33,395 nt of DNA from the NCBI GenBank assembly GCA_016783885.1, contig JADHVR010000041.1, positions 1-33,395 on the forward strand. The letters are read 5' to 3'. Position 1 is the stretch's first letter. Every line of letters begins with the position of its first letter. The notes under the pieces are model-generated. The model was not told the DNA's origin and did no database searches. It saw only the letters and a list, made by a program, of their open reading frames with translations. This document shows positions 24,601 to 33,395 of the stretch, piece by piece. The DNA comes from Bacteroidales bacterium. Its GTDB lineage: Bacteria; Bacteroidota; Bacteroidia; Bacteroidales; JAADJA01. The translations under genes were made by a program, and so were the position numbers.

Positions 24601-25326
24601 CTACCGTCTTAACTCAAATTTTTCCCCAAGATATACCTTTCTTACATGTTCATCAGCAGCAAGCTCTTGTGATGTTCCTGATTTAAGGACAGCGCCTTCA
24701 AATAAAAGGTAAGCCCGGTCGGTGATTGATAGCGTTTCATGTACATTATGGTCTGTGATAAGTACACCGATATTTTTTAGTTTTAGTTTAGACACAATAT
24801 TTTGAATATCTTCTACGGCAATAGGGTCAACTCCGGCAAAAGGCTCGTCTAAGAGGATGAATTTCGGATCGACAGCCAACGCCCTGGCAATTTCTGTTCT
24901 TCGTCTTTCGCCGCCCGATAGCTGGATGCCCATACTTTTCCTCACATGCCCCAGTCCGAATTCTTCAATCAGCTCTTCGAGACGTTCCTTTTGTTGTGTT
25001 TTTGATAATTTTGTAAATTCTAATACCGATTTTAAATTGTCTTCCACGCTTAGTTTTCTAAAAACAGAAGCCTCCTGGGGCAGATACCCGATGCCTTTTT
25101 GCGATCGACGGTACATGGGATCGTCAGTAATTTCAACTCTGTCAAGAAAAATTTTTCCCGAAAGTGGTTTTATCAAACCTACGATCATATAAAAAGTTGT
25201 AGTTTTTCCCGCACCATTAGGACCTAACAGCCCCACAATTTCTCCTTCCTTAACATCAAGCGTAACTTTATCCACAACAGTTCTTTGCCTGTATTTTTTT
25301 ATAAGATTTTCAGTTCGAAGTATCAT
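24601..25326 (-). CDS. lptB: LPS export ABC transporter ATP-binding protein LptB
   Basis: 241 residues. Walker A is GPNGAGKTT (35-43), the Q-loop is YLPQEAS (Gln84), the ABC signature is LSGGE (136-140), Walker B is FILLDEP (Asp160, Glu161), and the switch His193 lies in [10 protein letters not shown]. The stretch [15 protein letters not shown] and the ending [12 protein letters not shown] are characteristic of LptB rather than of other small ABC ATPases. It powers LptFG extraction of lipopolysaccharide from the inner membrane. lptF/G and lptA/C are not adjacent here. It follows the DUF5686 outer-membrane gene on the same strand after 81 bases and has its own -7 box. Confidence 0.95.
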   Translation of the reverse strand: MILRTENLIKKYRQRTVVDKVTLDVKEGEIVGLLGPNGAGKTTTFYMIVGLIKPLSGKIFLDRVEITDDPMYRRSQKGIGYLPQEASVFRKLSVEDNLKSVLEFTKLSKTQQKERLEELIEEFGLGHVRKSMGIQLSGGERRRTEIARALAVDPKFILLDEPFAGVDPIAVEDIQNIVSKLKLKNIGVLITDHNVHETLSITDRAYLLFEGAVLKSGTSQELAADEHVRKVYLGEKFELRR

Positions 25327-25345
25327 AATTTTAATTAGATTCTGC

Positions 25346-25353
25346 CAAAGATA
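25346..25353 (-). promoter_or_regulatory. -7 promoter box of lptB
   Basis: The minus strand reads TATCTTTG (plus strand CAAAGATA), identical to the nfo box, 19 bases upstream of the lptB start codon. This suggests lptB can be transcribed apart from the gene upstream. Confidence 0.5.
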
Positions 25354-25407
25354 TAAATAATAAACCTACCCTTTCCCGAAATTTCAGGATTTGATATGGC
25401 TAACTTT

Positions 25408-27888
25408 TTAAAAAGTAAAATATAAGGAAACAAAAAGGGCAAATTTATTTATATGTTCGTCATTCAGGTGTGATAATCTCCAGATGCCGTCAACCCTGAT
25501 GATCTTAAAAATATTTTCTATGCCGACTCCCGCTTCTATATAAGGTTGTTCTAATGTATGCGTTATATCCATAAGCTTATTGTAACTTTTATTTTTTTCG
25601 CTTAACGTTCCTATTACCCCCTTTACATAACCCACTTCACGCCATTTTAGTTTACGCATAAGCGGTATCCTGTTCAGAAAAAATCCGTCAAAATGATGTG
25701 TATAATATAAACTTACATACTGATCGCTGACAAATTCAAAATAATTCATCAGGTTATACGCATATTCGTCAAAGATGAATGTTTCGTTACCCGGATGCAA
25801 CCGGAGTAATGGAAATGGTAAGGTCCCCCATATTTTTCCGGTTTCTATGATGTATTTCGACCACCCGATATTTAACACGTTAAACCAGTGACGCATCCCT
25901 ATTCTGAGCTTATGATATTCATATTCGCTTCCAAAGAAACCAGGAATGCCATAGCCGTATTGTACGGCAAAGATGGGATATTTTGTTCCAACACTCATCC
26001 TTTCAAAATCGCCTAATATAAATTTTTCATTGAATGCAAACCGCGAATCGAGACAAATTTCGGAAGTCGTAATAGTTTCTTTCACAACAATATCGCCATG
26101 GTCATCGTATATCTCTATCTTTTCATCGCCAACAGGAATAATAATTTTATGGAGCAGGTTAATTTTATTTATGAAACCATTGAACCACTCATGCTCATAA
26201 TAGAAATTATACTCTCTGGTCATAGATAGTTTATTAGCCGGATTTCTCCTGAACAGAGCTGCAAGGAAATAGTCTTCACGTAAAGCATTAGGGCTGCTCC
26301 CAAGTTGTTCAATGTCGTATTTGTATTTCCCTCCAATAGCCCTGCGTGGATTTTTACCGGGTAAATATAAAAACCCTACACCATATTTAAATTTCTTATC
26401 TAATGTTCCATACGCAATGTGTCCTTCAAGTCGGATTTGTTCATTAAATTTACCGGTTGTTCTTCCCCCAATCCTGAACCTTGCTCCTTCTATGGCATTG
26501 AAACTTAGCAGCGACATATATGGACCTATCTCAACTTTATTCATTTTATAATATCCGGTAACTAATGTTTGAACAATATCAACCCATGTTTTAAATGCAG
26601 GTAAATTAGTCAGTGTATCTACCATGAGATAAATGGTCTTTTCATCTTTTGAAAGAGAGTCGTGCCGGTGCTGTTTCCAGTATTCCTCATCTTTTTGATA
26701 TGCTTTATCCTCTACAACAATATTAACCGGCAAGGAATAAAATTTCTTGTCCTTTATCTGATTAAATACAAATTTGTTATATGTGGTTGTTTTTTTTCCG
26801 AAGAATCCTAAATAAGTTTTGGTATCTTCGAAAATGTTAAAATCGCCAATACCCTGGTCTTTGGTAACCATCCAATATTCCCCGTCAATAAGGTCAAACT
26901 CCCTGATAAGAACCAAATCGTTGATATAATTGATATTAGCATCTTCAGCTATTTTTAACTCAAACGATTTAATAGCATAAGTTGTATCATGAACCCAGAA
27001 ATGCCCGGTAAAAGTTAATTCCTGTTTCCTTTTGGGTTTAAAGGTGATTTTATAGCACCATTTGTTTTCGAAAAATGTACTGTCGATAAGATAATATTTA
27101 TAATAATTCAATCCGAAATTAGCCACAGGGCTAACGAAATTCTTTTGAAAAATAGAGATATAGTTATCATAAAAATCATAATGCTGAAACATATCTCCCA
27201 GGAACTGTAAAATACTTTCATTTTCAATTCCTGAAACTTTAGCCGCTTTAATAACTTCCTTTTCGGCTTTGGGGTTTTTCCTGAAATAATAATCAGATAA
27301 TGATTCGGATAAAAATATAGGCAAATAGGTTTTACCATTAATGGTTGAAGTATCAACATAATCATAAATAAACTGAAAAGGTTTCATAATTCTTCTGTTC
27401 TTAAACTTCTCAGTCAGGTTATTGGCATCGATTTCTATCTTATTATAAACCTCATATTGATATGCTTCAAATTCTTTCTTACTATTCCTGCTTTTATTTG
27501 CAATAATTTTTCGAAGCAGTATATCAGCCGGATTTTCCCCGGCAAGAATAACTACTTCAGGAAGGTCAATATTACTTGGTTGTAACTCAAAATTGATTTC
27601 CTGGAATCGGTTTTTATATACTTTTAATAACTGAGTTTTATACCCGATATAAGAGGCAACAAGTGTGTCGGACGGAGTGTGGGTTTCTATCGAAAAATTT
27701 CCGTCAAAATCAGATGTTACACCTATTGTAGTGCCTTTAAAAAAAACATTGGCAAAGCGAACAGGTTCTTTAGTTTCGGCATCAGTTACTTTTCCCATAA
27801 TTTTTGTTACCTGGGCTAAAGCATGGAAGGATATGCAAAGCAATAAGAAGAAAATAATATAATGCTTTATTTCTTTATTAATTTGCAT
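25408..27888 (-). CDS. DUF5686 outer-membrane protein with N-terminal carboxypeptidase-regulatory-like domain
   Basis: 826 residues. A signal peptide ends near residue 25 (HALAQ). A CarboxypepD-regulatory-like beta-sandwich follows (IMGKVTDAETKEPVRFANVF, then DFDGNFSIET, then DTLVASYIGYKT) to about residue 105, the module also found at the start of many TonB-dependent transporters. No TonB plug domain follows. Instead comes the DUF5686 region (EVVILAGENPADILLRKIIANK and onwards), with many aromatic strands to the C-terminal phenylalanine (FALFVSLYFTF), as in an outer-membrane barrel. Function unknown; related proteins are widespread in Bacteroidota. The neighbours lptB and kdsD place it in an envelope-biogenesis setting, but that link is only contextual. 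Confidence 0.85.
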   Translation of the reverse strand: MQINKEIKHYIIFFLLLCISFHALAQVTKIMGKVTDAETKEPVRFANVFFKGTTIGVTSDFDGNFSIETHTPSDTLVASYIGYKTQLLKVYKNRFQEINFELQPSNIDLPEVVILAGENPADILLRKIIANKSRNSKKEFEAYQYEVYNKIEIDANNLTEKFKNRRIMKPFQFIYDYVDTSTINGKTYLPIFLSESLSDYYFRKNPKAEKEVIKAAKVSGIENESILQFLGDMFQHYDFYDNYISIFQKNFVSPVANFGLNYYKYYLIDSTFFENKWCYKITFKPKRKQELTFTGHFWVHDTTYAIKSFELKIAEDANINYINDLVLIREFDLIDGEYWMVTKDQGIGDFNIFEDTKTYLGFFGKKTTTYNKFVFNQIKDKKFYSLPVNIVVEDKAYQKDEEYWKQHRHDSLSKDEKTIYLMVDTLTNLPAFKTWVDIVQTLVTGYYKMNKVEIGPYMSLLSFNAIEGARFRIGGRTTGKFNEQIRLEGHIAYGTLDKKFKYGVGFLYLPGKNPRRAIGGKYKYDIEQLGSSPNALREDYFLAALFRRNPANKLSMTREYNFYYEHEWFNGFINKINLLHKIIIPVGDEKIEIYDDHGDIVVKETITTSEICLDSRFAFNEKFILGDFERMSVGTKYPIFAVQYGYGIPGFFGSEYEYHKLRIGMRHWFNVLNIGWSKYIIETGKIWGTLPFPLLRLHPGNETFIFDEYAYNLMNYFEFVSDQYVSLYYTHHFDGFFLNRIPLMRKLKWREVGYVKGVIGTLSEKNKSYNKLMDITHTLEQPYIEAGVGIENIFKIIRVDGIWRLSHLNDEHINKFALFVSLYFTF

Positions 27889-28022
27889 AAGTTTTATTAT
27901 CCGATAAACCTTTTTTTACATTTTTCATATACATCTTCAAAACCGGATATATGTTTTTGTACAACTCTAACGAAAAAAAAACAGAAAATTATAATTCTAA
28001 AATATTAAAATTCAGTTGAACA

Positions 28023-28988
28023 TCATAAAATGCCTTCTCTCAGAATATCGTGCAGATGTATTACTCCAACATATTTAGTGCCATCCAAAACAAGTATCTG
28101 GGTTATGTTATTTTTTCGCATAATGGTCAATGCGTCGATTACAAGTATATTTTTATCCAGAGTTTTAGGATTTGGCGTCATAATATCACCCGCATTAATA
28201 TTTTCTATTGAAGAACTTTTCTCTAACATACGCCTCAGGTCACCATCAGTGATAATGCCAACAAGTTTCCCATTATCCAGAACCGCAGTAGCGCCTAATC
28301 TTTTGGAAGAAATTTCCACGATTGTCGATTTAATATCATCATTTACATTTACCAATGGCACAGCATTATTAATATAGAGATCAGCCACCTTAAGATAGAG
28401 TTTCTTTCCTATAGCGCCTCCCGGGTGGTACTTAGCAAAATCGTTTACCGTAAAGCCCCTGCATTCTAAAAGGGCAACAGCCAAAGCATCTCCCATAACA
28501 AGTTGAGCAGTGGTACTTGAAGTTGGAACAAGATTGTTGGGGCAGGCTTCCATAGATACAGTTGTGTTAATCACATAGTCTGCTTGTTTTGATAAAAAAG
28601 AATCCAGATTGCCGGTAAAAGCAATGACTTTATTACCCCTGATTTTTATTAACGGAACCAATATCTTTATTTCAGATGTATTACCGCTGTTAGAAATACA
28701 TATTATTACATCATCTTTTCGAATGGTTCCCAGGTCACCATGAATAGCATCAGCAGCATGCATGAAAATAGATGGAATTCCGGTTGAATTTAATGTTGCA
28801 ACAATTTTTGTTGCTATATTTGCACTTTTACCAATCCCGGTAATAATGACTCTGCCTGTCGACTCATAGATAAGTATAACTGCTTTCGCAAAGTCATCGG
28901 TTATCTGTGATTTAAGGTTTTTAATGGCATTAAGTTCGTTATTTATAGTCCTTTGGGCTATTTGATTTATTTGTTTTATTGATTTCAA
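28023..28988 (-). CDS. kdsD: D-arabinose 5-phosphate isomerase (KdsD/KpsF family)
   Basis: 321 residues. The N-terminal SIS sugar-isomerase domain has TGIGKSANIATKIVATLNSTG, ADAIHGDLG, ISNSGNTSE and KYHPGGAIGKKL. It is followed by two CBS domains from about residue 205 (TAVLDNGKLVGIITDGDLRR; then TQILVLDGTKYVGVIHLHD). This is the standard layout of the enzyme that converts ribulose 5-phosphate to arabinose 5-phosphate, the first step to Kdo of lipopolysaccharide. It is divergent from recQ, and as an LPS gene shares its neighbourhood with lptB. A -7-like box, TATTTTTG on the minus strand at 29042-29049, is 53 bases upstream. Confidence 0.94.
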   Translation of the reverse strand: MKSIKQINQIAQRTINNELNAIKNLKSQITDDFAKAVILIYESTGRVIITGIGKSANIATKIVATLNSTGIPSIFMHAADAIHGDLGTIRKDDVIICISNSGNTSEIKILVPLIKIRGNKVIAFTGNLDSFLSKQADYVINTTVSMEACPNNLVPTSSTTAQLVMGDALAVALLECRGFTVNDFAKYHPGGAIGKKLYLKVADLYINNAVPLVNVNDDIKSTIVEISSKRLGATAVLDNGKLVGIITDGDLRRMLEKSSSIENINAGDIMTPNPKTLDKNILVIDALTIMRKNNITQILVLDGTKYVGVIHLHDILREGIL

Positions 28989-29374
28989 TTTTGTTTTATT
29001 TTAATTTGAATTTGCAAATTCGTCTGTACAGAAGGGTTTAACAAAAATACAAACAATAAACGAATTGGGGTTTTAAAAAAAATATTTATAAAAAATTTTG
29101 TATTTAAAATAAATTTTTCTATAAATTTGTATATGAGGATAAAATATATTGAATCTTAATAATACTGCTTAGGCGGGAAGCTATTTAGTTTCAGTTATAC
29201 CTGCCTGCCCATAGTCGTTTCGGCAAAGGCAGGTTCGGAAGTAACAGGTTTATCAGCCAAGTGGCATACCTATTCCGCATCGGTATAAATTTCAGGTTAT
29301 TATATTTAATTTTCTTTTTTATAACTTAGCAAAAGAAAAATATTCGCATTTTAACTAAATTGATGTAGGAGGCG
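28989..29374. other. Intergenic region between kdsD and recQ
   Basis: No gene is visible. It holds the probable kdsD -7 box (minus-strand TATTTTTG, 29042-29049), a plus-strand TAAATTTG (29122-29129) that might serve recQ with a long leader, an 8-bp hairpin ACCTGCCT/AGGCAGGT with a 20-base loop (29199-29234), and a weak ATACC/GGTAT pair (29266-29286). The stretch 29170-29280 is noticeably GC-richer than its surroundings and resembles a repeat remnant. Confidence 0.4.
29367..29372 (+). promoter_or_regulatory. Shine-Dalgarno AGGAGG of recQ, unusually close to the start
   Basis: A full AGGAGG lies only two bases before the ATG at 29375. Strong Shine-Dalgarno sequences are uncommon in Bacteroidota and this spacing is shorter than ideal. 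The protein start MVKANNHSLHELLKK agrees with other RecQ proteins, so the ATG is kept. Confidence 0.45.
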
Positions 29375-31576
29375 ATGGTAAAAGCAAATAATCATTCACT
29401 ACACGAATTATTAAAAAAAATATTCGGTTTCGACAGTTTTAAAGGCAACCAGGAAGCGATAATCAAAAGTGTACTGGTGGGGAAAAACACATTTGTTATT
29501 ATGCCGACAGGAGGTGGAAAATCGATGTGCTACCAATTACCGGCAATCATTAATAAAGGGACTTCAATTATTATTTCTCCCTTAATCGCTTTGATGAAAA
29601 ACCAGGTTGATGCAATTAGAAATTTCGGTGCAGAACAAGGCATAGCGCATGTTTTAAATTCATCGTTGTCAAAAATTGAAATCAGTCAGGTGAAAGATGA
29701 TCTTTTATCAGGCAAGACTAAATTATTATATGTTGCACCGGAATCCCTTACAAAAGAGGAAAATATTGATTTTCTCAGAAATATTAATATTGCGCTTTAC
29801 GCAGTTGATGAAGCGCATTGTATTTCAGAATGGGGTCATGATTTCAGACCCGAATACCGGAATATTCGACCAATTATCGAATCAATCGGACAGGGTGTGC
29901 CCATAATGGCTTTAACTGCTACGGCTACACTTAAAGTTCAGCAAGATATCCAAAAAAATCTAAATATCCTTGACGCAGAGGTTTTTAAATCATCGTTTGA
30001 CAGGCCTAACATGTACTATGAAATCAGACCTAAAACAAAAAATGTAATTAAGGATATTATTAAATATATAAAGAAACATCCGAATAAATCAGGTATTGTA
30101 TATTGCTTAAGCAGGAAAAAAGTAGAAGAGCTTGCCGAAACTTTTGTTGTAAACGGGATAAGGGCTTTGCCTTATCATGCAGGATTGGATGCATTAACCC
30201 GGCGAACAAACCAGGATAAATTCCTGATGGAGGATGTAGAAATTATTGTTGCAACCATTGCATTTGGGATGGGTATAGATAAACCCGATATACGGTTTGT
30301 TATTCATCACGACATTCCAAAAAGTATTGAGGGATATTACCAGGAAACCGGCAGGGCTGGCAGAGATGATGGCGAAGGAAATTGTATTACTTTTTATAGC
30401 TATGATGATATCCAGAAACTGGAAAAATTTATGAAGGGTAAACCTGTGGCTGAACAGGAAATAGCCAAACAGCTTTTACAGGAAACCGTGTCTTATGCCG
30501 AGTCATCAGTTTGTCGTCACAGGCAGTTGCTTCATTACTTCGGCGAAGAATATGGTAACGATAGTTGCGGCGCTTGCGATAATTGTTTGCATCCTAAAGA
30601 AAAATTTGAAGGACAGGATTATGTAATAATTGTTTTAAATGCAGTTCTTGAAGTGAAACAGCTTTTTAAGTCAAATCACTTAATCAATATCTTAGTTGGT
30701 AAGAATACGGCAACAATTAAATCATTTAAACATAATAAACTTAAATCGTTCGGAAGGGGAATGGATTATGATGATAAATTCTGGAATGCCGTTATTCGTC
30801 AATCTCTTATCAGAAATTTGCTTGTAAAGGATATTGAGAACTATGGTCTTTTAAAAATTACAAAACAAGGTGAAGATTTCCTTGAGAAGCCATACTCAAT
30901 AATGATTACGAAAGACCATGATTATGAGAGTCCTGATGAAGATGATGATTTCTTTGGTATCGGAGCAGCAAAAACAAGCACAACCGACCATGTTCTTTTT
31001 GCATTATTAAAAGATTTACGAAAAGATATTTCCCGTAAGGAAAATTTGCCACCTTTTGTAATTTTCCAGGACACATCTCTCGAAGATATGTCAATTCAGT
31101 ATCCGATAAAAGAAGAAGAGTTGTTACAAATTACAGGAGTTGGTTCTGGTAAAGCAAAAAAATATGGCAAACCTTTCCTTGAATTTATTAGCCAATATGT
31201 TGAAGAGAATGAAATTATAAGACCTAACGACATGGTTGTTAAGTCTGTTATAAACAAATCAGGTCTCAAGGTTTACATAATTCAAAGTATCGACAGGAAA
31301 TTAGCCCTTGAGGATATTGCTTTTACCAAAAATTTAACAGTGGGCAAGCTATTAACCGAAATTGAAAGAATAGTATCCTCGGGTACTAAAGTTGATATCA
31401 ACTATTACATTAACGAATATGTTGATGAATATCACCAGGATGAAATTTATGAATACTTTAGTGAAGCCGAAACTGATTCTATTGAAGAAGCATTGGAAGA
31501 ATTGGGAGAAGATGAATTCAATGAACAAGAGGTTCGGCTTATGCGCATAAAATTTATGTCGGAAGTAGGGAATTAA
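29375..31576 (+). CDS. recQ: ATP-dependent DNA helicase RecQ
   Basis: 733 residues, longer than E. coli RecQ (about 610) as is common in Bacteroidota. Walker A is PTGGGKSM (44-51), motif II is DEAH (145-148, YAVDEAHCISEWGHDFRPEY), motif V is IVATIAFGMGIDKPDIRFV, and motif VI is QETGRAGRD. A zinc-binding RQC module has its Cys residues in VCRHRQLLHYFGEE and CGACDNC. An HRDC-like region lies around residues 540-620 (ITGVGSGKAKKYGKPFLEFI). A further C-terminal ~110 residues resemble the helix-turn-helix tail of long RecQ forms and end in an acidic stretch (SIEEALEELGEDEFNEQEV). It unwinds DNA 3' to 5' in recombination and fork repair. It is divergent from kdsD. Confidence 0.95.
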   Translation: MVKANNHSLHELLKKIFGFDSFKGNQEAIIKSVLVGKNTFVIMPTGGGKSMCYQLPAIINKGTSIIISPLIALMKNQVDAIRNFGAEQGIAHVLNSSLSKIEISQVKDDLLSGKTKLLYVAPESLTKEENIDFLRNINIALYAVDEAHCISEWGHDFRPEYRNIRPIIESIGQGVPIMALTATATLKVQQDIQKNLNILDAEVFKSSFDRPNMYYEIRPKTKNVIKDIIKYIKKHPNKSGIVYCLSRKKVEELAETFVVNGIRALPYHAGLDALTRRTNQDKFLMEDVEIIVATIAFGMGIDKPDIRFVIHHDIPKSIEGYYQETGRAGRDDGEGNCITFYSYDDIQKLEKFMKGKPVAEQEIAKQLLQETVSYAESSVCRHRQLLHYFGEEYGNDSCGACDNCLHPKEKFEGQDYVIIVLNAVLEVKQLFKSNHLINILVGKNTATIKSFKHNKLKSFGRGMDYDDKFWNAVIRQSLIRNLLVKDIENYGLLKITKQGEDFLEKPYSIMITKDHDYESPDEDDDFFGIGAAKTSTTDHVLFALLKDLRKDISRKENLPPFVIFQDTSLEDMSIQYPIKEEELLQITGVGSGKAKKYGKPFLEFISQYVEENEIIRPNDMVVKSVINKSGLKVYIIQSIDRKLALEDIAFTKNLTVGKLLTEIERIVSSGTKVDINYYINEYVDEYHQDEIYEYFSEAETDSIEEALEELGEDEFNEQEVRLMRIKFMSEVGN

Positions 31577-31747
31577 GATAAAAGTAAAAAGTGAAGCGCA
31601 GCAAACCCGTATGGGTAAAAAGTTCAAAGTAGCATATTATAATATTTTAATTTCTATTGAATTACCATTGAATAACAGCGAAGCGAATGACTATTAATGA
31701 CCACCAATGACAATGAATGACTTAATAACTAATAACTAATTTTTATT

Positions 31748-32395
31748 ATGACTGAAGAAATTGAAAACAAAAACAACAAAGCAGGAAATTTGGGTTTGAT
31801 TCTCAATGTAATTATTCTTATCGGGTTAATCGTGCTTTATGTGCTTTTTTTTACTAAAAAAGAAAAACCCGAAGGAGATACTCAAGTTCAGTATGTTCCT
31901 GCTGTATCTTCCGGCTCGGGTTCCATAGCTTTTGTGAATTCTGATTTAGTTCTTGAGAAGTATGAATTGGTAAATAAACTTACCGGCCAATTGGAAAGAG
32001 AACAACAAAAAAAAGATGCAAGCTTTATTGCAAAGCAAAATGCTCTTGAAGCAGATGCTGCTTATTTTCAGGAACAGGTTGAGAAGCAATCCATCTCGCA
32101 AGAAAACGCTCAGCAGATATATGAACAGTTGATGATGAAACAGCAGGAACTATATGAATTACAGGATAAATACGCTACAGAGCTTGCAAAAAAGGAAATT
32201 GAAATGAATGTTGTTTTGTTAGACAGTGTCAGAAATTATCTTGACAGGGTAAACAAAATATACAATTTCGACTATATTTTAAGTTATAATGCCGCAGGGA
32301 ATATTCTGCTTGCAAAAGACACTTTCGATATTACCCAGCAGATTATTGACGGATTAAACCGTGAATATAAAATAAAATATTCGCCTGAGAAGTGA
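31748..32395 (+). CDS. OmpH/Skp-family periplasmic chaperone-like protein with N-terminal membrane anchor
   Basis: 215 residues. After a short acidic/Asn-rich cytoplasmic start, a single hydrophobic helix (residues ~15-35, LGLILNVIILIGLIVLYVLFF) anchors it. The remainder shows the Skp/OmpH plan: the beta strand IAFVNSDLVLEKYELV, then a long Gln/Glu/Lys coiled coil (about residues 75-155), then a closing strand (YNFDYILSYNAAGNILLA). Skp proteins hold unfolded outer-membrane proteins in the periplasm. Here the anchor looks uncleaved, unlike classical Skp. It overlaps the next gene (GTGA). The 171-base gap before it has AATGAC-type short repeats (31686-31720) but no clear promoter. Confidence 0.85.
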   Translation: MTEEIENKNNKAGNLGLILNVIILIGLIVLYVLFFTKKEKPEGDTQVQYVPAVSSGSGSIAFVNSDLVLEKYELVNKLTGQLEREQQKKDASFIAKQNALEADAAYFQEQVEKQSISQENAQQIYEQLMMKQQELYELQDKYATELAKKEIEMNVVLLDSVRNYLDRVNKIYNFDYILSYNAAGNILLAKDTFDITQQIIDGLNREYKIKYSPEK

Positions 32396-32760
32396 AAACG
32401 GTATTTATTATATCATTAACTTTTTTATTATTTTTCTCCCTGGCAAGTTGCACTAAAAAGGTAGAGGATAAAATCAAACCTCCTGACGATTTAATTGCCA
32501 GGGAAGAAATGGTTGATATTATTGTGGACATGCACATTTTTGATGCTGTTATGGCATCAGAACAAAAAAAAGGCGGGAAAAAGGTACAGAACCAAAAATA
32601 TTATCTGTACAATTCTATTATGGAAAAACATAATATAACAAGAGAGAGATTCGAAAAAAGCTTTAAATATTATCAACATGATTTTGAGGTCATGGACGAT
32701 ATCTATGCCGATGTTATTACTAAGCTCAGTATAATGAAAAGCGAAGTTGATAGGGAATAA
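32392..32760 (+). CDS. DUF4296 family lipoprotein
   Basis: 122 residues starting at GTG (32392), which overlaps the stop of the OmpH-like gene (GTGA). A lipoprotein signal peptide ends with the lipobox LASC (SLASCTKK), so the Cys would be lipid-modified. The mature part has the DUF4296 pattern: PPDDLIAREEMVDIIVDMHI near the start, then a helical body with YYLYNSIMEKHNITRERFEKS. Function unknown; it is most probably periplasmic, attached to a membrane. The overlap with the upstream chaperone-like gene indicates an operon. Its stop codon directly abuts the stop of the convergent lipoprotein gene, with no base between. Confidence 0.85.
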   Translation: MKTVFIISLTFLLFFSLASCTKKVEDKIKPPDDLIAREEMVDIIVDMHIFDAVMASEQKKGGKKVQNQKYYLYNSIMEKHNITRERFEKSFKYYQHDFEVMDDIYADVITKLSIMKSEVDRE

Positions 32761-33177
32761 TTATGGTTTCTCATAAGTCGCACTACAAGTATATAAATCA
32801 GCCCCGTCATTAACAGTATAATTCCAACTGATTTTATTTTTACTAAGGGTTCCGCCACCGCTTACTTCGTTTGCCCCGTTGTTACACATTTGCTGTTTAG
32901 GAATAGTGATATTATTTCCTGCAACGATGGCATAAGGTGCTTTTTCATGGTAACCAATAAGCCAAAAATTCTCTATAATAACCTGGCTGCTATTCGACGG
33001 GTCTTTTACTATTTCAACTGAGTATGAATCGCGTGTGCAGGTCTCATTTACATTCCATGTGCCTAAGAATTTATCCCTGTCATCTATAAGATCATCATTA
33101 TCTTCTTCGGCACAAGAGAGTATTGCAATTGCAATAACAGGAACAAATACCAGGTAAAAAAATTTTTTTATTTTCAT
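32761..33177 (-). CDS. Small secreted lipoprotein, lipocalin-like fold possible
   Basis: 138 residues from the ATG at 33177 (MKIKKFFYLVFVPVIAIAI); an ATG six codons upstream at 33195 is less suitable because it breaks the signal-peptide pattern. The lipobox is AILSC, followed by the acidic AEEDNDDLIDDRDKF, typical of surface-exported Bacteroidota lipoproteins. The mature part (FLGTWNVNETC, then YSVEIVKDPSNSSQVIIENF, then GGGTLSKNKISWNYTVND) looks like a small beta-barrel of the lipocalin-like kind. Four further Cys could form disulfides. No specific family is recognised. Its upstream region borders the transposase gene at the window end. Confidence 0.8.
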   Translation of the reverse strand: MKIKKFFYLVFVPVIAIAILSCAEEDNDDLIDDRDKFLGTWNVNETCTRDSYSVEIVKDPSNSSQVIIENFWLIGYHEKAPYAIVAGNNITIPKQQMCNNGANEVSGGGTLSKNKISWNYTVNDGADLYTCSATYEKP

Positions 33178-33228
33178 TTTTCTAATAACTAACATTTCTC
33201 ACTTAAAAATTCAACAATAAATATTTAC

Positions 33229-33395
33229 ATGAAGAAAGAACTATTCATGTTTGATACAACAATCGCAAAAGTATTCAAAGAACTAAAAATAAATAGTTTG
33301 TTACGCAATGCAAATATACAAAAACGATGTGGAATATCAGTAGATAAAGTTGTATATGATCTTTTTCATATACCATTCCTAATGCTTACGACAGT
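33229..33395 (+). CDS. Transposase, IS4-like, N-terminal part (cut by window end)
   Basis: The ATG at 33229 opens a frame that runs to the window end (55 codons visible): MKKELFMFDTTIAKVFKEL, then KINSLLRNANIQKRCGIS, then VDKVVYDLFHIPFLML. The pattern (F-x-x-L-K-I-x-x-L-L-R-x-x-N-I-x-K-x-x-G-I-x-V-x-x-V, then a hydrophobic helix) is typical of the N-terminus of IS4-superfamily DDE transposases. The catalytic residues would lie beyond the window. No terminal inverted repeat can be recognised in 33178-33228 without the right end of the element. Confidence 0.6.
   Translation, partial: MKKELFMFDTTIAKVFKELKINSLLRNANIQKRCGISVDKVVYDLFHIPFLMLTT

Noticed and set aside
29199..29286. Two hairpins between kdsD and recQ as a riboswitch
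   Set aside because: The stems are short with large loops, no known riboswitch core is visible, and the downstream gene is not a typical riboswitch target.
31686..31720. AATGAC-type tandem repeats before the OmpH-like gene
   Set aside because: The units are irregular (variable spacing and sequence) and short; chance in AT-rich DNA is sufficient, so it is not listed as a repeat array or CRISPR.

Overview
The window looks like chromosomal DNA of an AT-rich Bacteroidota organism, probably Bacteroidales or Marinilabiliales-like. The reasons are three type IX secretion (T9SS) cargo proteins with C-terminal sorting domains (two type A, one gliding-associated type B), families that are largely Bacteroidota-specific (DUF3078, DUF5686, DUF4296), and repeated Bacteroidota-type -7 promoter boxes (TAnnTTTG) in front of genes. 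The ferredoxin-dependent 2-oxoacid oxidoreductase KorAB suggests an anaerobic or low-oxygen lifestyle. I see no tRNA, rRNA, CRISPR array or prophage.

Layout. 1-2000: the 3' part of a large T9SS surface protein, then a tiny protein with a C-terminal sorting-like signal (PIDGG motif, hydrophobic segment, basic tail). 2010-2500: a strong terminator, a multi-hairpin repeat and a triple palindromic operator. 2500-4919: a BlaI-type repressor overlapping an M56 (BlaR1-like) membrane protease. 5163-8200: a secreted endonuclease I, convergent endonuclease IV (nfo), QueD and a previously untracked 59-codon gene. 8235-11128: korA-korB. 11193-13369: a second tiny sorting-signal protein, a DUF3078 protein and an MscS channel, all on the minus strand. 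13564-19146: tilS, dsbD, then two overlapping GAPDH-family genes, the first lacking the catalytic cysteine. 19160-19416: a second copy of the hairpin repeat. 19468-24552: a type B T9SS surface protein and a divergent long RelA/SpoT homologue. 24601-28988: lptB, a DUF5686 outer-membrane protein and kdsD, an envelope/LPS group on the minus strand. 29375-32760: recQ, a Skp/OmpH-like periplasmic chaperone with a membrane anchor, and a DUF4296 lipoprotein. 32761-33395: a small lipoprotein and the start of an IS4-like transposase cut by the window end.

Most genes are ordinary housekeeping or envelope genes. The most unusual items are: (1) a GAPDH-fold pseudoenzyme (Cys150 to Ala, Arg231 to Asn, NEWGYS motif lost) translationally coupled to a normal GAPDH; (2) two paralogous mini-proteins carrying a repeated P-x-x-G-G sorting-like motif; (3) an intergenic element of consecutive hairpins with inverted GCTYTTTCGGATTT ends, present twice; (4) three near-identical TACGAA-N4-TTCGTA operators, with two -7-like boxes between them, controlling the BlaI/M56 pair; and (5) an abrupt GC drop inside the endonuclease I gene at its junction with the T9SS tail.
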